Source of the DNA: Halovenus carboxidivorans
GTDB taxonomy: Archaea; Halobacteriota; Halobacteria; Halobacteriales; Haloarculaceae
Assembly: GCF_009831575.1 (NCBI RefSeq)
Contig: NZ_WUUT01000001.1
Location: 1,011,120-1,075,119 of the forward strand
Direction: 5' to 3'
DNA length: 64,000 bases
Part shown: in pieces, positions 24,721 to 33,611 of the stretch
Position numbering within the stretch: the first letter of the stretch is position 1
Layout: each line of letters starts with the position of its first letter
The notes under the pieces: model-generated
What the model was told of the DNA's origin: nothing
What the model saw: only the letters and a program-made list of their open reading frames with translations
Database searches by the model: none
Position numbers and translations under genes: made by a program

Positions 24721-26064
24721 CTAAGACTCGCCGGAAGCAACATTCCCGTTGTGGTGGACGGTACTCGGGTCTGTGCGCTGTTCGTTGGGACTTTCGTGAG
24801 AGCATGGTGGCTCCGACCAAGTGTGGTCGTCCCACTTGAACCGCACGGGCCGTGCCATCGGCCTGACTGCCTGCTCTGTGTGCCGCTTCAGGAACGTTTC
24901 TGACGCCGTAAGGTCGGCGTGCCCCTCGAAGCCACACGGGCAGGTGAGCGTGCCCTGATGCCGGTTCGTTCGATCAGTGCCGCCACACTGCGGGCACTCT
25001 TGGCTGGTCCACGCTTCCGACCGAACCTCAACCGAGATACCGTATTCTTCGGCGGTAAACGCCAGTCGCTCGGTGAACTTCTTGAACGCCCAAAAGTTGT
25101 GGCTCTTGGCGTTGGTTTTGACCGACCAATAGGTTTCTAACACGTCAGTTAACCCACCGATGTACACCGTGTCTACGCCCTCAGCGTACAGCCGTTCCAA
25201 CAGATCACGACACAGTGCTTCTTGTGCGTGGTCGCGGCGACGGGTTCGCTCACGGTACAGCCGCCGGATACGCTCGCTACTGTATCGACCGTTTTCGAGT
25301 TTCGACTGTAACCGGGCGATTTCCCGCGTGGTGTCACGAAATCGGTCGAACAGATCCCGACCTTCGTACAGGTATTGCTCGCCGGTTGTCGTAGTACAGG
25401 CGACGAGATTATTTGCACCAATGTCCAGAGCGGCCTTTTCGTCGGCCAGTGGAGTTGCCCGTGCATCGTCAGAAACAGTCACGGGTTGCGAAGCTCTGAA
25501 AGTCCTCTCAGTCTCGTCGTACCACAATTCCAACCGGCTTTGGTCCTCGTAGTCGGGCCAGTTCGGGTCGCCAACGACCTCCAGCCGGAGACGGGTTTTC
25601 GGGCTGTTGTGTCTGTCACGGAGTTCTTTCCCGACGACAATCTCAAGTCGGGACCGGTCGCCCCACTCGACAGTGTATGCGTCTTTACGGACGACGCCTT
25701 TGAGAACACGTCCGTCATCCTCGTTACCACGGAATCCCGGCGGTTCGGGGTGTTCCGTGACCGACGTGTTCGACTCGTCGTGGTATGCGTTCCTGTTCTC
25801 GAAGAACGATCGCCACGCTTCACTGTTTGCTCGCCGGACCGTTTGGGCGGTAGACGCACCGATCACGTCTTTGTATTTGCCTTCGAGTTTTCCGGTGTCG
25901 GCGTTCCACACGTCGCCCTCGAAGCCGTCCTCGTCATTGTAGCGCATAAGGCGCTGGTAATTGATCTCGTTCCAGAGAGCGGCGGAAGCGTCCAACAAAT
26001 CCCGTAGCACCTGCTCATCGTTGTCGGAGAGTGGGCGTACGGTGAAGGTGTTGGTCCGCTTCAC
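24721..26064 (-). CDS. tnpB: TnpB (IS1341-type RNA-guided nuclease family), altered RuvC-II
   Basis: This 447-residue protein has the TnpB layout: N-terminal wedge/REC region (1-200), Ruv[11 protein letters not shown] with Asp214, bridge helix region ([24 protein letters not shown] is within 250-272), the RuvC-II area [14 protein letters not shown] (300-313), a zinc ribbon with Cys357, Cys360, Cys375 and Cys377, and Ruv[12 protein letters not shown] with Asp384. The usual hydrophobic-Glu-Asp/Asn at RuvC-II is replaced by IGGL; Glu310 is the nearest acid. A polar C-terminal tail of about 60 residues follows. Cleavage competence is uncertain. Confidence 0.9.
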   Translation of the reverse strand: MKRTNTFTVRPLSDNDEQVLRDLLDASAALWNEINYQRLMRYNDEDGFEGDVWNADTGKLEGKYKDVIGASTAQTVRRANSEAWRSFFENRNAYHDESNTSVTEHPEPPGFRGNEDDGRVLKGVVRKDAYTVEWGDRSRLEIVVGKELRDRHNSPKTRLRLEVVGDPNWPDYEDQSRLELWYDETERTFRASQPVTVSDDARATPLADEKAALDIGANNLVACTTTTGEQYLYEGRDLFDRFRDTTREIARLQSKLENGRYSSERIRRLYRERTRRRDHAQEALCRDLLERLYAEGVDTVYIGGLTDVLETYWSVKTNAKSHNFWAFKKFTERLAFTAEEYGISVEVRSEAWTSQECPQCGGTDRTNRHQGTLTCPCGFEGHADLTASETFLKRHTEQAVRPMARPVRFKWDDHTWSEPPCSHESPNEQRTDPSTVHHNGNVASGES

Positions 26065-26105
26065 GACAACAGATTATTATACCTTTAGTCTTAAAGTCTT
26101 TTCGT

Positions 26106-26249
26106 ATGCGCCCAAATATCGATATTTCACACACGCTCGGTGGCAGAGTCAAAGATTACGCAGAAGCGAACGGTCTAGACCTCTCAGAAGCCTATACAGA
26201 GGTGTTAGAAGCCGGGCTTGAAGCGTTAGAGACTCAGGACCAGCAGTGA
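26106..26249 (+). CDS. small RHH/antitoxin-like protein inside the TnpB element (47 aa)
   Basis: ATG 26106 opens MRPNIDISHTLGGRVKDYAE, followed by helices DLSEAYTEVLEAGLEALE and a short QDQQ tail. One strand and two helices fit a ribbon-helix-helix fold, common in repressors and antitoxins. It is divergent from tnpB with a 41-base shared promoter region rich in A+T, so it could repress tnpB or act in the element's maintenance. It is too short for confident family assignment. Confidence 0.65.
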   Translation: MRPNIDISHTLGGRVKDYAEANGLDLSEAYTEVLEAGLEALETQDQQ

Positions 26250-26399
26250 TGTAGCGGATGTTCAAAGGAGCTTACGCGATTCACGCCCGCCGTGAACGAC
26301 GGGATTCTCTCGCTGTCTCAAGATAGCGTTCCGCGACGACTGACGGGAGTCGCGGGCTCGTTTCGTCTACTTTTTCAGCGTTCAGGCGAACGGGGAACC

Positions 26400-26855
26400 A
26401 TGTCCTCCGCCATCACAGATCTATTCAACCAGATGCCGTACGCGAAGTTGCTCGGCATCGAGGTCACAGAGGCCGGCGACGGCTACGCCGAAGGCGTGTT
26501 GCCGTTCGACGACGACCTGCGCTCGAATCCGTACGGCGAAGTCGCCCACGGCGGGGCGACCTACGCGCTGGCGGACACCATCGGCGGTGCCGCGGTCATC
26601 TCGCTGACCGAGGACGTCTCGCCGACAATCGACATGCGGATCGACTATCTCGCGCCGGTCAAACGCGATATCTACGCGAGCGCCGAGGTGATCCGCCACG
26701 GTTCAGACGTCTCGCTGGCCCGGGTCGAAATCGAGGACAGCGACGGGACCCAGGTCGCGACCGCGCAGGGAACCTACAAGACCGGCGGCCAGGGTAACGA
26801 GACCGACTGGGACGGCGAGCGCGGATCGGAGCGGTTCGCTCCGGAGTCGGAGTAA
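26400..26855 (+). CDS. PaaI-family hotdog thioesterase
   Basis: This 151-residue protein has the hotdog fold signature GEVAHGGATYALADTIGGAAV (seen as EVAHGGATYALADT, about 45-58) with the catalytic HGG and the Asp of the active helix, and RIDYLAPVKRDIYASAEV strands. PaaI-type enzymes hydrolyse acyl- or aryl-CoA thioesters as a housekeeping safeguard. The ATG at 26400 is preferred; the upstream frame extends into the TnpB element end. Confidence 0.88.
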   Translation: MSSAITDLFNQMPYAKLLGIEVTEAGDGYAEGVLPFDDDLRSNPYGEVAHGGATYALADTIGGAAVISLTEDVSPTIDMRIDYLAPVKRDIYASAEVIRHGSDVSLARVEIEDSDGTQVATAQGTYKTGGQGNETDWDGERGSERFAPESE

Positions 26856-26904
26856 GTGGCGAGCCGACAGTCGCCGGTCCAGTTTTTCCCGCGAGATCGC
26901 TCGG

Positions 26905-27906
26905 TTACTCGGAGGTCGCGGGCTCGGGGCGGTGTCCGCCCCCGGAGTCCGGGACCAACCGCGTCGGAACCACGCGCGTCAGAACCACCATCCCCGAGAG
27001 TTCGACCAGCGTCTGCGTGACGACGACCGCCGGCGCGAGCGCGAACTCGGCGGGCAACGCGAGCGCCAGCGGCAGTACGACGAGGGAGTTCCGGGTCACC
27101 GAGGTAAAGACGAGCGCGCGGCTCTCCCCGACACCCAACCCGAGCAGCCCGGCGGCCGCCCGAGCCAGAAGCGGCATGACGAACAGAAAGGCGATATACA
27201 CAGGGACGACGGCCACAATCTGGTCGAGTGATTCCCGGACGCGAGGTAGTTGCGAGGCGATCACCGCGAACAGCGTCACGCCCATCATCGGCACCGGGAG
27301 CCAGCCCATCGTCGCCCGAACGCGGCGGCCGCGGGTCGAGCCGTCGGCCCAGTGCTGTGTCGCCCAGGCGAGCCCCAGCGGTAGGGCGATGATGACCACG
27401 AACGCCTCAACGAACGGCCCTGGCTCGACGAACTCGGCCACGCGCGGGCCGACGAACAGCCAGAGATACAGCGGGAGCGCCAGCAGTTGGACGAGCATCA
27501 ACGCGGGCGTCGCGGCGGTGATCTGCTCGGCGTCGCCGCCGGCCAGTTCGGTGAAGGTGATGACGTAGTCGATACACGGCGTCAACAACACCATGAGGGC
27601 GCCGACCAGGATAGCTGGCTCCTGCGGGAGGACGCGTGTCAGCCCGAAGACGACGACCGGAACGACCAGGAAGTTCATCGAAAGCGCCGCGAGCAGAAAC
27701 CGGGCGTTGCGGAACGCCGCCCGGACGCGGACGAACGGAATCTCCAGGAAGGTGACGTACAGCAGAACGGCCAGAATCGGGTTGATGAGCGGTTCGAGGA
27801 GTGACTGCGCTCCGGGAGCGACGAGCGCAGTGGCGACTGCGGCCGCGACGGCGCCGGCGTAGATGGCCACCTGATTGTGCTGGACCCACCGTTTCGAGAG
27901 AGTCAT
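26905..27906 (-). CDS. ACR3/bile-acid:sodium symporter superfamily transporter (arsenite efflux-like)
   Basis: This 333-residue membrane protein has about ten hydrophobic segments. Motifs include LVLLTPCIDYVITFTELAGGDAEQ (seen as LTPCIDYVITFTELAGGD, about 107-124) with a Cys and acid pair typical of ACR3-like carriers, and TSVTRNSLVVLPLALALP with the conserved Asn in the unwound helix. Arsenite or another anion is plausible. No ars regulator or reductase is adjacent, so the substrate is only inferred. ATG 27906 (MTLSKRW) is used. Confidence 0.8.
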   Translation of the reverse strand: MTLSKRWVQHNQVAIYAGAVAAAVATALVAPGAQSLLEPLINPILAVLLYVTFLEIPFVRVRAAFRNARFLLAALSMNFLVVPVVVFGLTRVLPQEPAILVGALMVLLTPCIDYVITFTELAGGDAEQITAATPALMLVQLLALPLYLWLFVGPRVAEFVEPGPFVEAFVVIIALPLGLAWATQHWADGSTRGRRVRATMGWLPVPMMGVTLFAVIASQLPRVRESLDQIVAVVPVYIAFLFVMPLLARAAAGLLGLGVGESRALVFTSVTRNSLVVLPLALALPAEFALAPAVVVTQTLVELSGMVVLTRVVPTRLVPDSGGGHRPEPATSE

Positions 27907-28009
27907 GGACGACTCATCGGCACACTCCCGAGTACGCACATGTCGTATCGGTTCGGTCCCAAGACGGAAAAACCGGGCTTTCGGTCGCGAGACCGACGGG
28001 CGGCGACGC

Positions 28010-28909
28010 TCACTCTCGGTTGTCCAGATAGTGCAACACGCCGCGGGTGTTCATGCGTTCTTCGCCGCGGGCGTGCTGGGCCGACCACGGGCTGTCCGTC
28101 TCCACCTGCTCGGCGAAGTACTCGACGACCGCCTCGTCGTCATCGAGTTCGTTTCGCTTGGCCTCGACGCGGTCGACCCACTCCTGGATGACCGTCGCGT
28201 ACTCCGCGAGTAGGCCGTCGGTCTCGCTCCCCCCGAAGTGGCCGTAGTACAGCGCGCCCGGATCGAGGTCGTCGAGCATCTCGACGTCGGCGAGACAGCC
28301 CTCCAGATCGAAGCCCGGCGGCGGCGAGGTCTGGCGAACGCCGGGGCGGTTGGGGACGTTGATGCCCGCCGCGTCGGCGGTGAAGACGCCGTCGTTCGCG
28401 GGATCGTAGAACACCGCCTGGTGGAAGGCGTGTCCAGGCGCGTGGTGGACGTCCAGGGCGTGATCCCCGAGGTCGACCGTATCGCCGTCGTCGAGTTCGA
28501 CGATCCGGTCCTCGTCGACCGGTCGGGGTTCGGCGTAGTACTCGATGCGGTCGCCGACGACCTCTTTGGTCCCCGCCCAGATCTGCGTCGGGTCGACCAG
28601 AAACTGCGCGCCGCTCTCGTAGACGTACACGTCGGCGTTCGGGCAGGCCTCGGCGAGATAGCCGACACCGCCGGCGTGGTCGAGATGGACGTGTGTCGGT
28701 GCGATTACCTCGAGTTCCTCGGGCGCGATGTCGAGTTCGGCCAGCGCCTCCAGGATCCACTCGTAGTTGCGACCGGTCCCCGAGTCGACGACCGCCGGGC
28801 GCTCCGCATCGAGGATGTAGACGGCGCCGTACTGCGGGCTCCCGTACAGTTCGACGTCGAGACAGTACAGATCCTCCGAGCCAGCGCTGGTCACCTTCGA
28901 GAGTTCCAT
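28010..28909 (-). CDS. metallo-beta-lactamase fold hydrolase
   Basis: This 299-residue MBL protein has APTHVHLDHAGGVGYL (HxHxDH, about 69-84), APGHAFHQAVFY (third His, about 156), FTADAAGIN (bridging Asp), and YYGHFGG (last His). A C-terminal extension of about 60 residues (VDRVEAKRNELDDDEAV) is helical. Members include glyoxalase II-like and lactone hydrolases; the substrate is unknown. The gene lies 31 bases downstream of the DNA ligase stop-to-start region on the same strand but has its own gap. Confidence 0.85.
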   Translation of the reverse strand: MELSKVTSAGSEDLYCLDVELYGSPQYGAVYILDAERPAVVDSGTGRNYEWILEALAELDIAPEELEVIAPTHVHLDHAGGVGYLAEACPNADVYVYESGAQFLVDPTQIWAGTKEVVGDRIEYYAEPRPVDEDRIVELDDGDTVDLGDHALDVHHAPGHAFHQAVFYDPANDGVFTADAAGINVPNRPGVRQTSPPPGFDLEGCLADVEMLDDLDPGALYYGHFGGSETDGLLAEYATVIQEWVDRVEAKRNELDDDEAVVEYFAEQVETDSPWSAQHARGEERMNTRGVLHYLDNRE

Positions 28910-28940
28910 ACAGGCGCTACGTCGGCCCGGGTTGAGAAAT

Positions 28941-30683
28941 CTACTGCTCGTCGTAGAGTCGTTCGACCCGCGCCAGCGAGTCGGCGTCGGTCGGATCGAG
29001 CGTCTCCCGGCGGCGGAGAAACCGAGGGAACCGCAGCGCGTAGCCGGAGTCGTACTCCTCCGAGCGCTGGATCTCCTCGTACTCGACTTCGAGGACGACC
29101 TCCGGCCGGAGCTCGACCGCTCGGCCGTCCCGAGAGACGATCAACTCCTCCAGTCGGTCGGTCAACTCCTCCAGTTCCTCGTCGGTGTAGCCCGTCGAGA
29201 GCCGACCGACCTCCCGGAACTCCTCGGCGTCGTCGTCGTAACAGGCGAGATAGAGACGGCCGAGCCAGTCGCTCCGGCGGCCTTCGCTGTAGATTGCCCG
29301 GGAGACGACAAGATCCAGCGGCTCCATCGTCGGTTTGACCTTCAGCATCCGACCGACCCTGGTGCCGGGCTGGTAGGTCGCCGTCGGGTTCTTGATCATC
29401 AGTCCCTCGTGGCCAGCGTCGAGCGCCTCGCGGTAGAGGTCGGTCACCGCCTCCGGTGGGTCGGCCTCGTCGTCCGCTTGCGGGTCGACTTCCGCCCGGA
29501 CAGTCCGGGAGTGTTCCAGTCCCGCCCGTGGCTCGTCCGGACGGACAGAGACGTCCTCGAAACTCGCTTCGAGGCGCTCGATTCGCGTCTCGAAGGGACG
29601 TTCGATCAGCGTCTCGCCGTCGTAGAGACAGTCGAACAGGTGGGCGACGACCGGCACCTCCCGCGCCATCGACTCGACGCCGTCTTCGCGTTTGATCCGC
29701 TGTGAGAACCGCTGGAAGGGAACCGGGTCGCGGTCGTCGCCCTCGACCGTCTCGGGCGTGTAGCCGACGAGTTCGCCGTCGAGGATGGCCGACTCCGCCG
29801 TGACACCCTCGCGGACGGCGGCGACGACATCGGGGAACTGCTCGGTGATGTCTTCGAGTCGGCGGGTGAACAGACGGATCTCGTCGCCGTGCTTGTGGAT
29901 CTGGACGCGGGCGCCGTCGTATTTGACCTCGGCGACGGCCGTCCCGTCCGGAGCGGCGTCGGCGAGCGCCTCGCCGAGGGACTCGCCCTTCTCCGCGAGC
30001 ATCACCTGGACCGGGCGGAACAGTTCGACATCCAGTTGTTCGAGGCCGTCTCGCCCCTCCTCGCGGGCGGTCTCGGCGACGACGCGGTAGTCGTTGGTCA
30101 CCTGATAGGCGCGCTCGACCGCGTCGACGGCCGCGTCGCTGCCGTCGAGAAATGCGACCGCAATCGCGTCACGGATCGTCCCCTCGCCGATGCCGACGCG
30201 CATATGTCCCAGCGCCGTCCGGACGATATACCGGGCCTCCTCGGGATCGGCGTCGGCGAGGAGGCCGGCGATCTCGTCGACGCGGCGCTGCTGGCTGCCG
30301 TCACCCTCGAAGGAGGCGATCTCACGGATCGAGTCGTGGACGCGTTCGACCGTCAGCGACTCCGAAAACAGCGTCTGCTGGGTCTGGTTGTCGACGGCCC
30401 AGGCGGCCACGTCGCCGAGATCGCCCGTCTCGCGCCACTGCTCGCGGAGGGCGGACTCGGAGACGCCGGTGGATTTGCTGATCGCGTCGAGCGTGAGCGA
30501 GGAGGAGACGCCGAGTTCCTCGCGCTGGTGGGCGGCGAACAGCCGTCCCCGAACGAGTTTGACGACGAGCGGGAGGAGATCACCCGCCTCCGCGAACGTC
30601 TCAGCGAGGATGTCCCGCTTCTCGTTGTTCGAGTCGGTGTCGGCCAGTCGCTCGTAGACCCCGACGAGTTCGGCGTACTCCAT
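28941..30683 (-). CDS. ligA: ATP-dependent DNA ligase
   Basis: This 580-residue enzyme seals nicks in replication and repair. Residues 1-190 form the archaeal DNA-binding domain. The adenylation motif is EVKYDGARVQIHK with Lys254 as the AMP-bound residue. Other motifs are LFTRRLEDIT (III-like), ILDGELVGY, EGLMIKNPTATYQPGTR (IV) and LKVKPTMEPLDLVV (V). The OB domain and PCNA-interacting region follow. The ATG at 30683 (MEYAEL) is chosen; longer frames upstream run into the divergent promoter region. Confidence 0.95.
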   Translation of the reverse strand: MEYAELVGVYERLADTDSNNEKRDILAETFAEAGDLLPLVVKLVRGRLFAAHQREELGVSSSLTLDAISKSTGVSESALREQWRETGDLGDVAAWAVDNQTQQTLFSESLTVERVHDSIREIASFEGDGSQQRRVDEIAGLLADADPEEARYIVRTALGHMRVGIGEGTIRDAIAVAFLDGSDAAVDAVERAYQVTNDYRVVAETAREEGRDGLEQLDVELFRPVQVMLAEKGESLGEALADAAPDGTAVAEVKYDGARVQIHKHGDEIRLFTRRLEDITEQFPDVVAAVREGVTAESAILDGELVGYTPETVEGDDRDPVPFQRFSQRIKREDGVESMAREVPVVAHLFDCLYDGETLIERPFETRIERLEASFEDVSVRPDEPRAGLEHSRTVRAEVDPQADDEADPPEAVTDLYREALDAGHEGLMIKNPTATYQPGTRVGRMLKVKPTMEPLDLVVSRAIYSEGRRSDWLGRLYLACYDDDAEEFREVGRLSTGYTDEELEELTDRLEELIVSRDGRAVELRPEVVLEVEYEEIQRSEEYDSGYALRFPRFLRRRETLDPTDADSLARVERLYDEQ

Positions 30684-30766
30684 CTGGCGGGAGTAAGTGA
30701 AGCCAGGACAAAAAGCCCTGCACTGCGGCGCAGTGCTTTTGTGATCGCCGTTTGATACGTCGAGTA

Positions 30767-31453
30767 GTGAGTCGGAACCGCGAGCGACGCCGGGACACGC
30801 AGGCACTGAGCGGATTCAGCCGCGAGGAGGTGAGAGAGCTCACCCGACCGCTCCTTCGGGAGTGGCAGTCGAGTACCGAACTGTTCGACGTCCGTCGACG
30901 GCTGCGGTCGGTTTTTGCCGCGGGGCTCGTCGTCGTCCTGGGTCGGTTCGTGCTCTCCCCGGACGGGATCACCGGGCTGTTGCTGACGCTGTGGACGCTG
31001 CTTTCCGTTCCAGTTATGATCCTCGTCGGCTGTCTGCTCGTCCTGTTGCGGACCCCGAGCGAGGCGGCCGACGTCTGGTGGGAACACTCCGTGCCGGCGA
31101 CGATCGGGCTGCTCACGCTGGCTGGTCTGGTTCGTGCCGGCGAATCGAGCCCCGGCGGCCGGGCGGCCTGGGAACTGCTGATCGACGACGAACACCCGGC
31201 GGAGACGGAGCAGTTCGGGGAGAGCGAGATCGATCGGGCGGCCGTCGGGCGGATCCGGCGGTACGTCTACTACGCCATCGTCGGGTCTGTGACGGTGACG
31301 GGTCTCGATCAGGCCACCCGAACGGGACTGCTGTCGGAGGGGTCGTCTCTCGGCGGGGTCGCGGCCAGCGGGCCGGCGCTCGTGGCACTCCTCCTCGGAG
31401 CCGTAGTCGTCGGGGCCGGCGTTGGATTCGTCATCGCGACGGTCCAGGGATAG
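30767..31453 (+). CDS. haloarchaeal multi-pass membrane protein, function unknown
   Basis: The 228-residue product has an arginine-rich cytoplasmic N-terminus (RNRERRRDTQ), a segment VFAAGLVVVLGRFVL, a long pair of helices GLLLTLWTLLSVPVMILVGC, and two near the C-terminus (YYAIVGSVTVTGL and LVALLLGAVVVGAGVG), so about four to five spans. No family is recognised. The start is a GTG at 30767; a TTG at 30752 is possible. It is divergent from the ligase gene across 83 bases. Confidence 0.65.
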   Translation: MSRNRERRRDTQALSGFSREEVRELTRPLLREWQSSTELFDVRRRLRSVFAAGLVVVLGRFVLSPDGITGLLLTLWTLLSVPVMILVGCLLVLLRTPSEAADVWWEHSVPATIGLLTLAGLVRAGESSPGGRAAWELLIDDEHPAETEQFGESEIDRAAVGRIRRYVYYAIVGSVTVTGLDQATRTGLLSEGSSLGGVAASGPALVALLLGAVVVGAGVGFVIATVQG

Positions 31454-31524
31454 CGGGCACATCCGGTATCGGGAAGCGGGAGAAGCAGGCAACTGATATC
31501 CGCCTGCCGTCCGAACTGCCGCCG

Positions 31525-31818
31525 ATGATGGACGTCGACCTTCCCGACGAGATTCGGGGCCACGTCGAGAACGAGTTGGATCACCTCATCAGACACATCG
31601 ACCACTTTCGGGAGGAGTGGCTCGCACAGGCCGATATCAACCCCAGCGACGACGAGGCCGTCGTCGCCTTCGCGCTGGGTGCCGTGATGATCGAGATGGA
31701 GCATTACCTCGAAGACGAGTTCGACGACGAGGACTCCGACGAGTACCTCCAGGAGGCCGCGAAGATCGTCAAAAGCGGCGTTCGGAGATTCTCAGCGCGA
31801 TTCGCGAGGAGCAGATGA
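31525..31818 (+). CDS. small acidic helical protein with a likely C-terminal frameshift
   Basis: The 97-residue product begins MMDVDLPDEIRGHVENELDH and is all-helical and acidic (DDEAVVAFALGAVMIEMEHYLEDEF). The last ten residues switch to RRFSARFARSR, unlike the rest. In the next frame the same bases read SEILSAIREEQMS and stop at 31823, which suits a haloarchaeal C-terminus much better. A one-base indel near 31775-31785 is likely, either a mutation or a sequencing error. The family is unknown to me. Confidence 0.65.
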   Translation: MMDVDLPDEIRGHVENELDHLIRHIDHFREEWLAQADINPSDDEAVVAFALGAVMIEMEHYLEDEFDDEDSDEYLQEAAKIVKSGVRRFSARFARSR

Positions 31819-31862
31819 GCTGAAAGCGCAATCACTACGTGTCCGCCAGATCATCTCGACAC

Positions 31863-32768
31863 ATGGAACTCGGAATTGTCGGACTCGGACGGATGGGTCA
31901 GATCGTCGCCGACCGGTGTCTCGACGCCGGCCACGACGTGGTCGCCTACGACGTCGACAGCGACGCGGTCGAGGAGGTCACAGCGGCCGGAGCGCGGCCG
32001 GCGGAGACGCTCGACGAACTCGCCGGCGAACTCGGTGCGGAGAAACGCATCTGGCTGATGGTCCCGGCCGGAGAGCCGGTCGATATGGCGCTGGAAGACC
32101 TGAGCGAGCACCTCGACGGCGAGGATATCGTCATCGACGGCGGCAACTCCCACTTCGAGGACTCGGTGCGACGGGCGGAGTCGACCGAGGCCGGCTACCT
32201 CGACTGCGGGACCAGCGGCGGCCCGGCGGGTGCGGAACTGGGTTTTTCGCTTATGATCGGCGGGCCGGAGTGGGCCTACGAGGAGTGTACGCCGGTGTTC
32301 GACGCCGTCGCGACCGGCCCCGACGGCCACGACCGGATGGGGCCGAGCGGATCGGGCCACTACGTGAAGATGGTCCACAACGGCGTCGAGTACGCCCTGA
32401 TGCAGGCCTACGGCGAGGGCTTCGAGTTGCTGCACAACGGCCGGTACGACCTCGACCTGGAGGCGGTCGCCCGCACCTGGAACAACGGGGCGGTGATCCG
32501 GTCCTGGCTGCTCGAACTCTGCGAAGAGGCCTTTCGGGAGGAAGGCGGCGACCTCGGGGACGTGGCGGACCACGTCGCCGGCGGCTCGACCGGGACGTGG
32601 ACCGTTCAGGAGAGCCTCGAACAGGAGGTGCCGCTGCCGCTGATCTACCAGGCGCTTGCCGAGCGGTTCGCCAGCCGGTCGACCGGGGACGGGCCGGGAC
32701 GGTTCTCGCGACGGCTCGCCAACCGCCTGCGGTACGGCTTCGGCCGACACGAAATCGAGCGGATGTGA
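31863..32768 (+). CDS. gnd: 6-phosphogluconate dehydrogenase, decarboxylating (short form)
   Basis: This 301-residue NAD(P)-dependent enzyme would convert 6-phosphogluconate to ribulose 5-phosphate and CO2, the haloarchaeal oxidative route to pentoses. Seen are GIVGLGRMGQIVADRC (dinucleotide loop, 4-19), IDGGNSHFEDS, DCGTSGGPAGAELG (about 117), and KMVHNGVEYALMQAYGEG (catalytic Lys/Asn, about 170). It lacks the long C-terminal domain of bacterial 470-residue enzymes, as usual for this short type. ATG 31863 is chosen over 31839. Confidence 0.92.
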   Translation: MELGIVGLGRMGQIVADRCLDAGHDVVAYDVDSDAVEEVTAAGARPAETLDELAGELGAEKRIWLMVPAGEPVDMALEDLSEHLDGEDIVIDGGNSHFEDSVRRAESTEAGYLDCGTSGGPAGAELGFSLMIGGPEWAYEECTPVFDAVATGPDGHDRMGPSGSGHYVKMVHNGVEYALMQAYGEGFELLHNGRYDLDLEAVARTWNNGAVIRSWLLELCEEAFREEGGDLGDVADHVAGGSTGTWTVQESLEQEVPLPLIYQALAERFASRSTGDGPGRFSRRLANRLRYGFGRHEIERM

Positions 32769-32820
32769 GCCGCCCGGTCGCGTCGGTGCTGTTTTGACCC
32801 TCGGGAGCGAGTACCGAACC

Positions 32821-33342
32821 ATGATCCGAGGGTACAACGACGAGGAACCGGACATCGCAGACTCCGCGTACGTCGACCCGCAGGCGACGATCATCGGTGA
32901 CGTGACGATCGGACCGGACGCGACGATCCTCCCCGGAGCCGTGTTGCGCGGCGACGGCGGGGAGATCGTCCTCGAAGCGAAGGCGAACGTCCAGGACAAC
33001 GTGACGATCCACGCCGACGAGCCGACCTATCAGGTCGTTCTCGAAGAGAACGCCGCGGTCGGGCACAACGCAATCGTGCACAACGCGACGATTGGGGAGC
33101 ACTCGCTGGTCGGAATGCACGCGACGGTACTCGACGATGCCGTTCTCGAACCGTACAGCGCCGTCGCCGCGAAGACGCTGGTCATGGAAGACCAGACGAT
33201 TCCATCGTACACGATGGCTGGCGGCCGACCCGCCGAGACCATCAAGGAGGACCTACCAGAGGACAGCATGCTCTTCCAGGCGGCGGAGTTCTACGTCGAG
33301 CGCGCGAAGGGACTCGAAGCGGGCCGGATTATCGAGGAGTAG
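32821..33342 (+). CDS. gamma-class carbonic anhydrase family protein
   Basis: This 173-residue left-handed beta-helix protein has hexapeptide turns (IIGDVTIGPDATILPGAVLRGD) and the gamma-CA zinc set: His in VTIHADE (about 62), and two His in VGHNAIVHNAT (about 81 and 86). It could hydrate CO2 or act as a structural homologue; the proton-shuttle Glu loop of Cam is absent, as in CamH types. It ends five bases before the stop of the converging HalOD1 gene. Confidence 0.88.
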   Translation: MIRGYNDEEPDIADSAYVDPQATIIGDVTIGPDATILPGAVLRGDGGEIVLEAKANVQDNVTIHADEPTYQVVLEENAAVGHNAIVHNATIGEHSLVGMHATVLDDAVLEPYSAVAAKTLVMEDQTIPSYTMAGGRPAETIKEDLPEDSMLFQAAEFYVERAKGLEAGRIIEE

Positions 33343-33347
33343 ACTGT

Positions 33348-33611
33348 TCAGGAGAGTTGTCGTGACTGTGCGTCGAGGCGCTCGCGGAGCACGTCGTCGA
33401 CGAGGACGGCGCCGTCGCCCCGGACGGTGACGGTGTGATCGGGCACCTCGAAGGTGAGTTCCCACTCGGTGTGTTCGGAAGCCGCGAGCGTCGCCAGCGC
33501 TCCGGTCTCGACGTACTCGGCGAGCGAGTACGAGAGCGCCTGCGGTGAGCAGTCCTCCGCCTCCGCAATCGCTCCGACGACGGCCGTGAGAACCTCGTGG
33601 CGTCGAGTCAT
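33348..33611 (-). CDS. stand-alone HalOD1 output-domain protein
   Basis: This 87-residue protein is a single HalOD1-like domain: AVVGAIAEAEDCSPQALSYSLAEYVETGAL then WELTFEVPDHTVTVRGDG (about 50-67). HalOD1 domains occur fused to receiver domains in haloarchaeal signalling; alone it may act as an output or ligand module. It overlaps the upstream winged-helix gene by four bases (ATGA), so the two proteins are coupled and may work together. Confidence 0.78.
   Translation of the reverse strand: MTRRHEVLTAVVGAIAEAEDCSPQALSYSLAEYVETGALATLAASEHTEWELTFEVPDHTVTVRGDGAVLVDDVLRERLDAQSRQLS

Larger units (their letters stand above)
24664..26315 (-). mobile_element. IS1341-type (tnpB-only) element with a divergent small gene
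   Basis: The unit contains tnpB, a 47-codon gene on the other strand, and an imperfectly matching hairpin near each end. The right-end hairpin pairs CCCCGGCG with CGCCGGGG around a TGAA loop (about 24673-24692); the left-end one pairs CCCGCCG with CGACGGG (about 26286-26304). No tnpA is present, so it depends on a transposase elsewhere if mobile. Boundaries are estimated from the hairpins and the thiolase stop codon and could be off by some ten bases. Confidence 0.75.

Noticed and set aside
31617..31823. Independent 68-codon gene in the second frame of the small helical protein
   Set aside because: Only its last dozen codons look protein-like, which fits a frameshifted tail of the upstream gene better than a separate gene.
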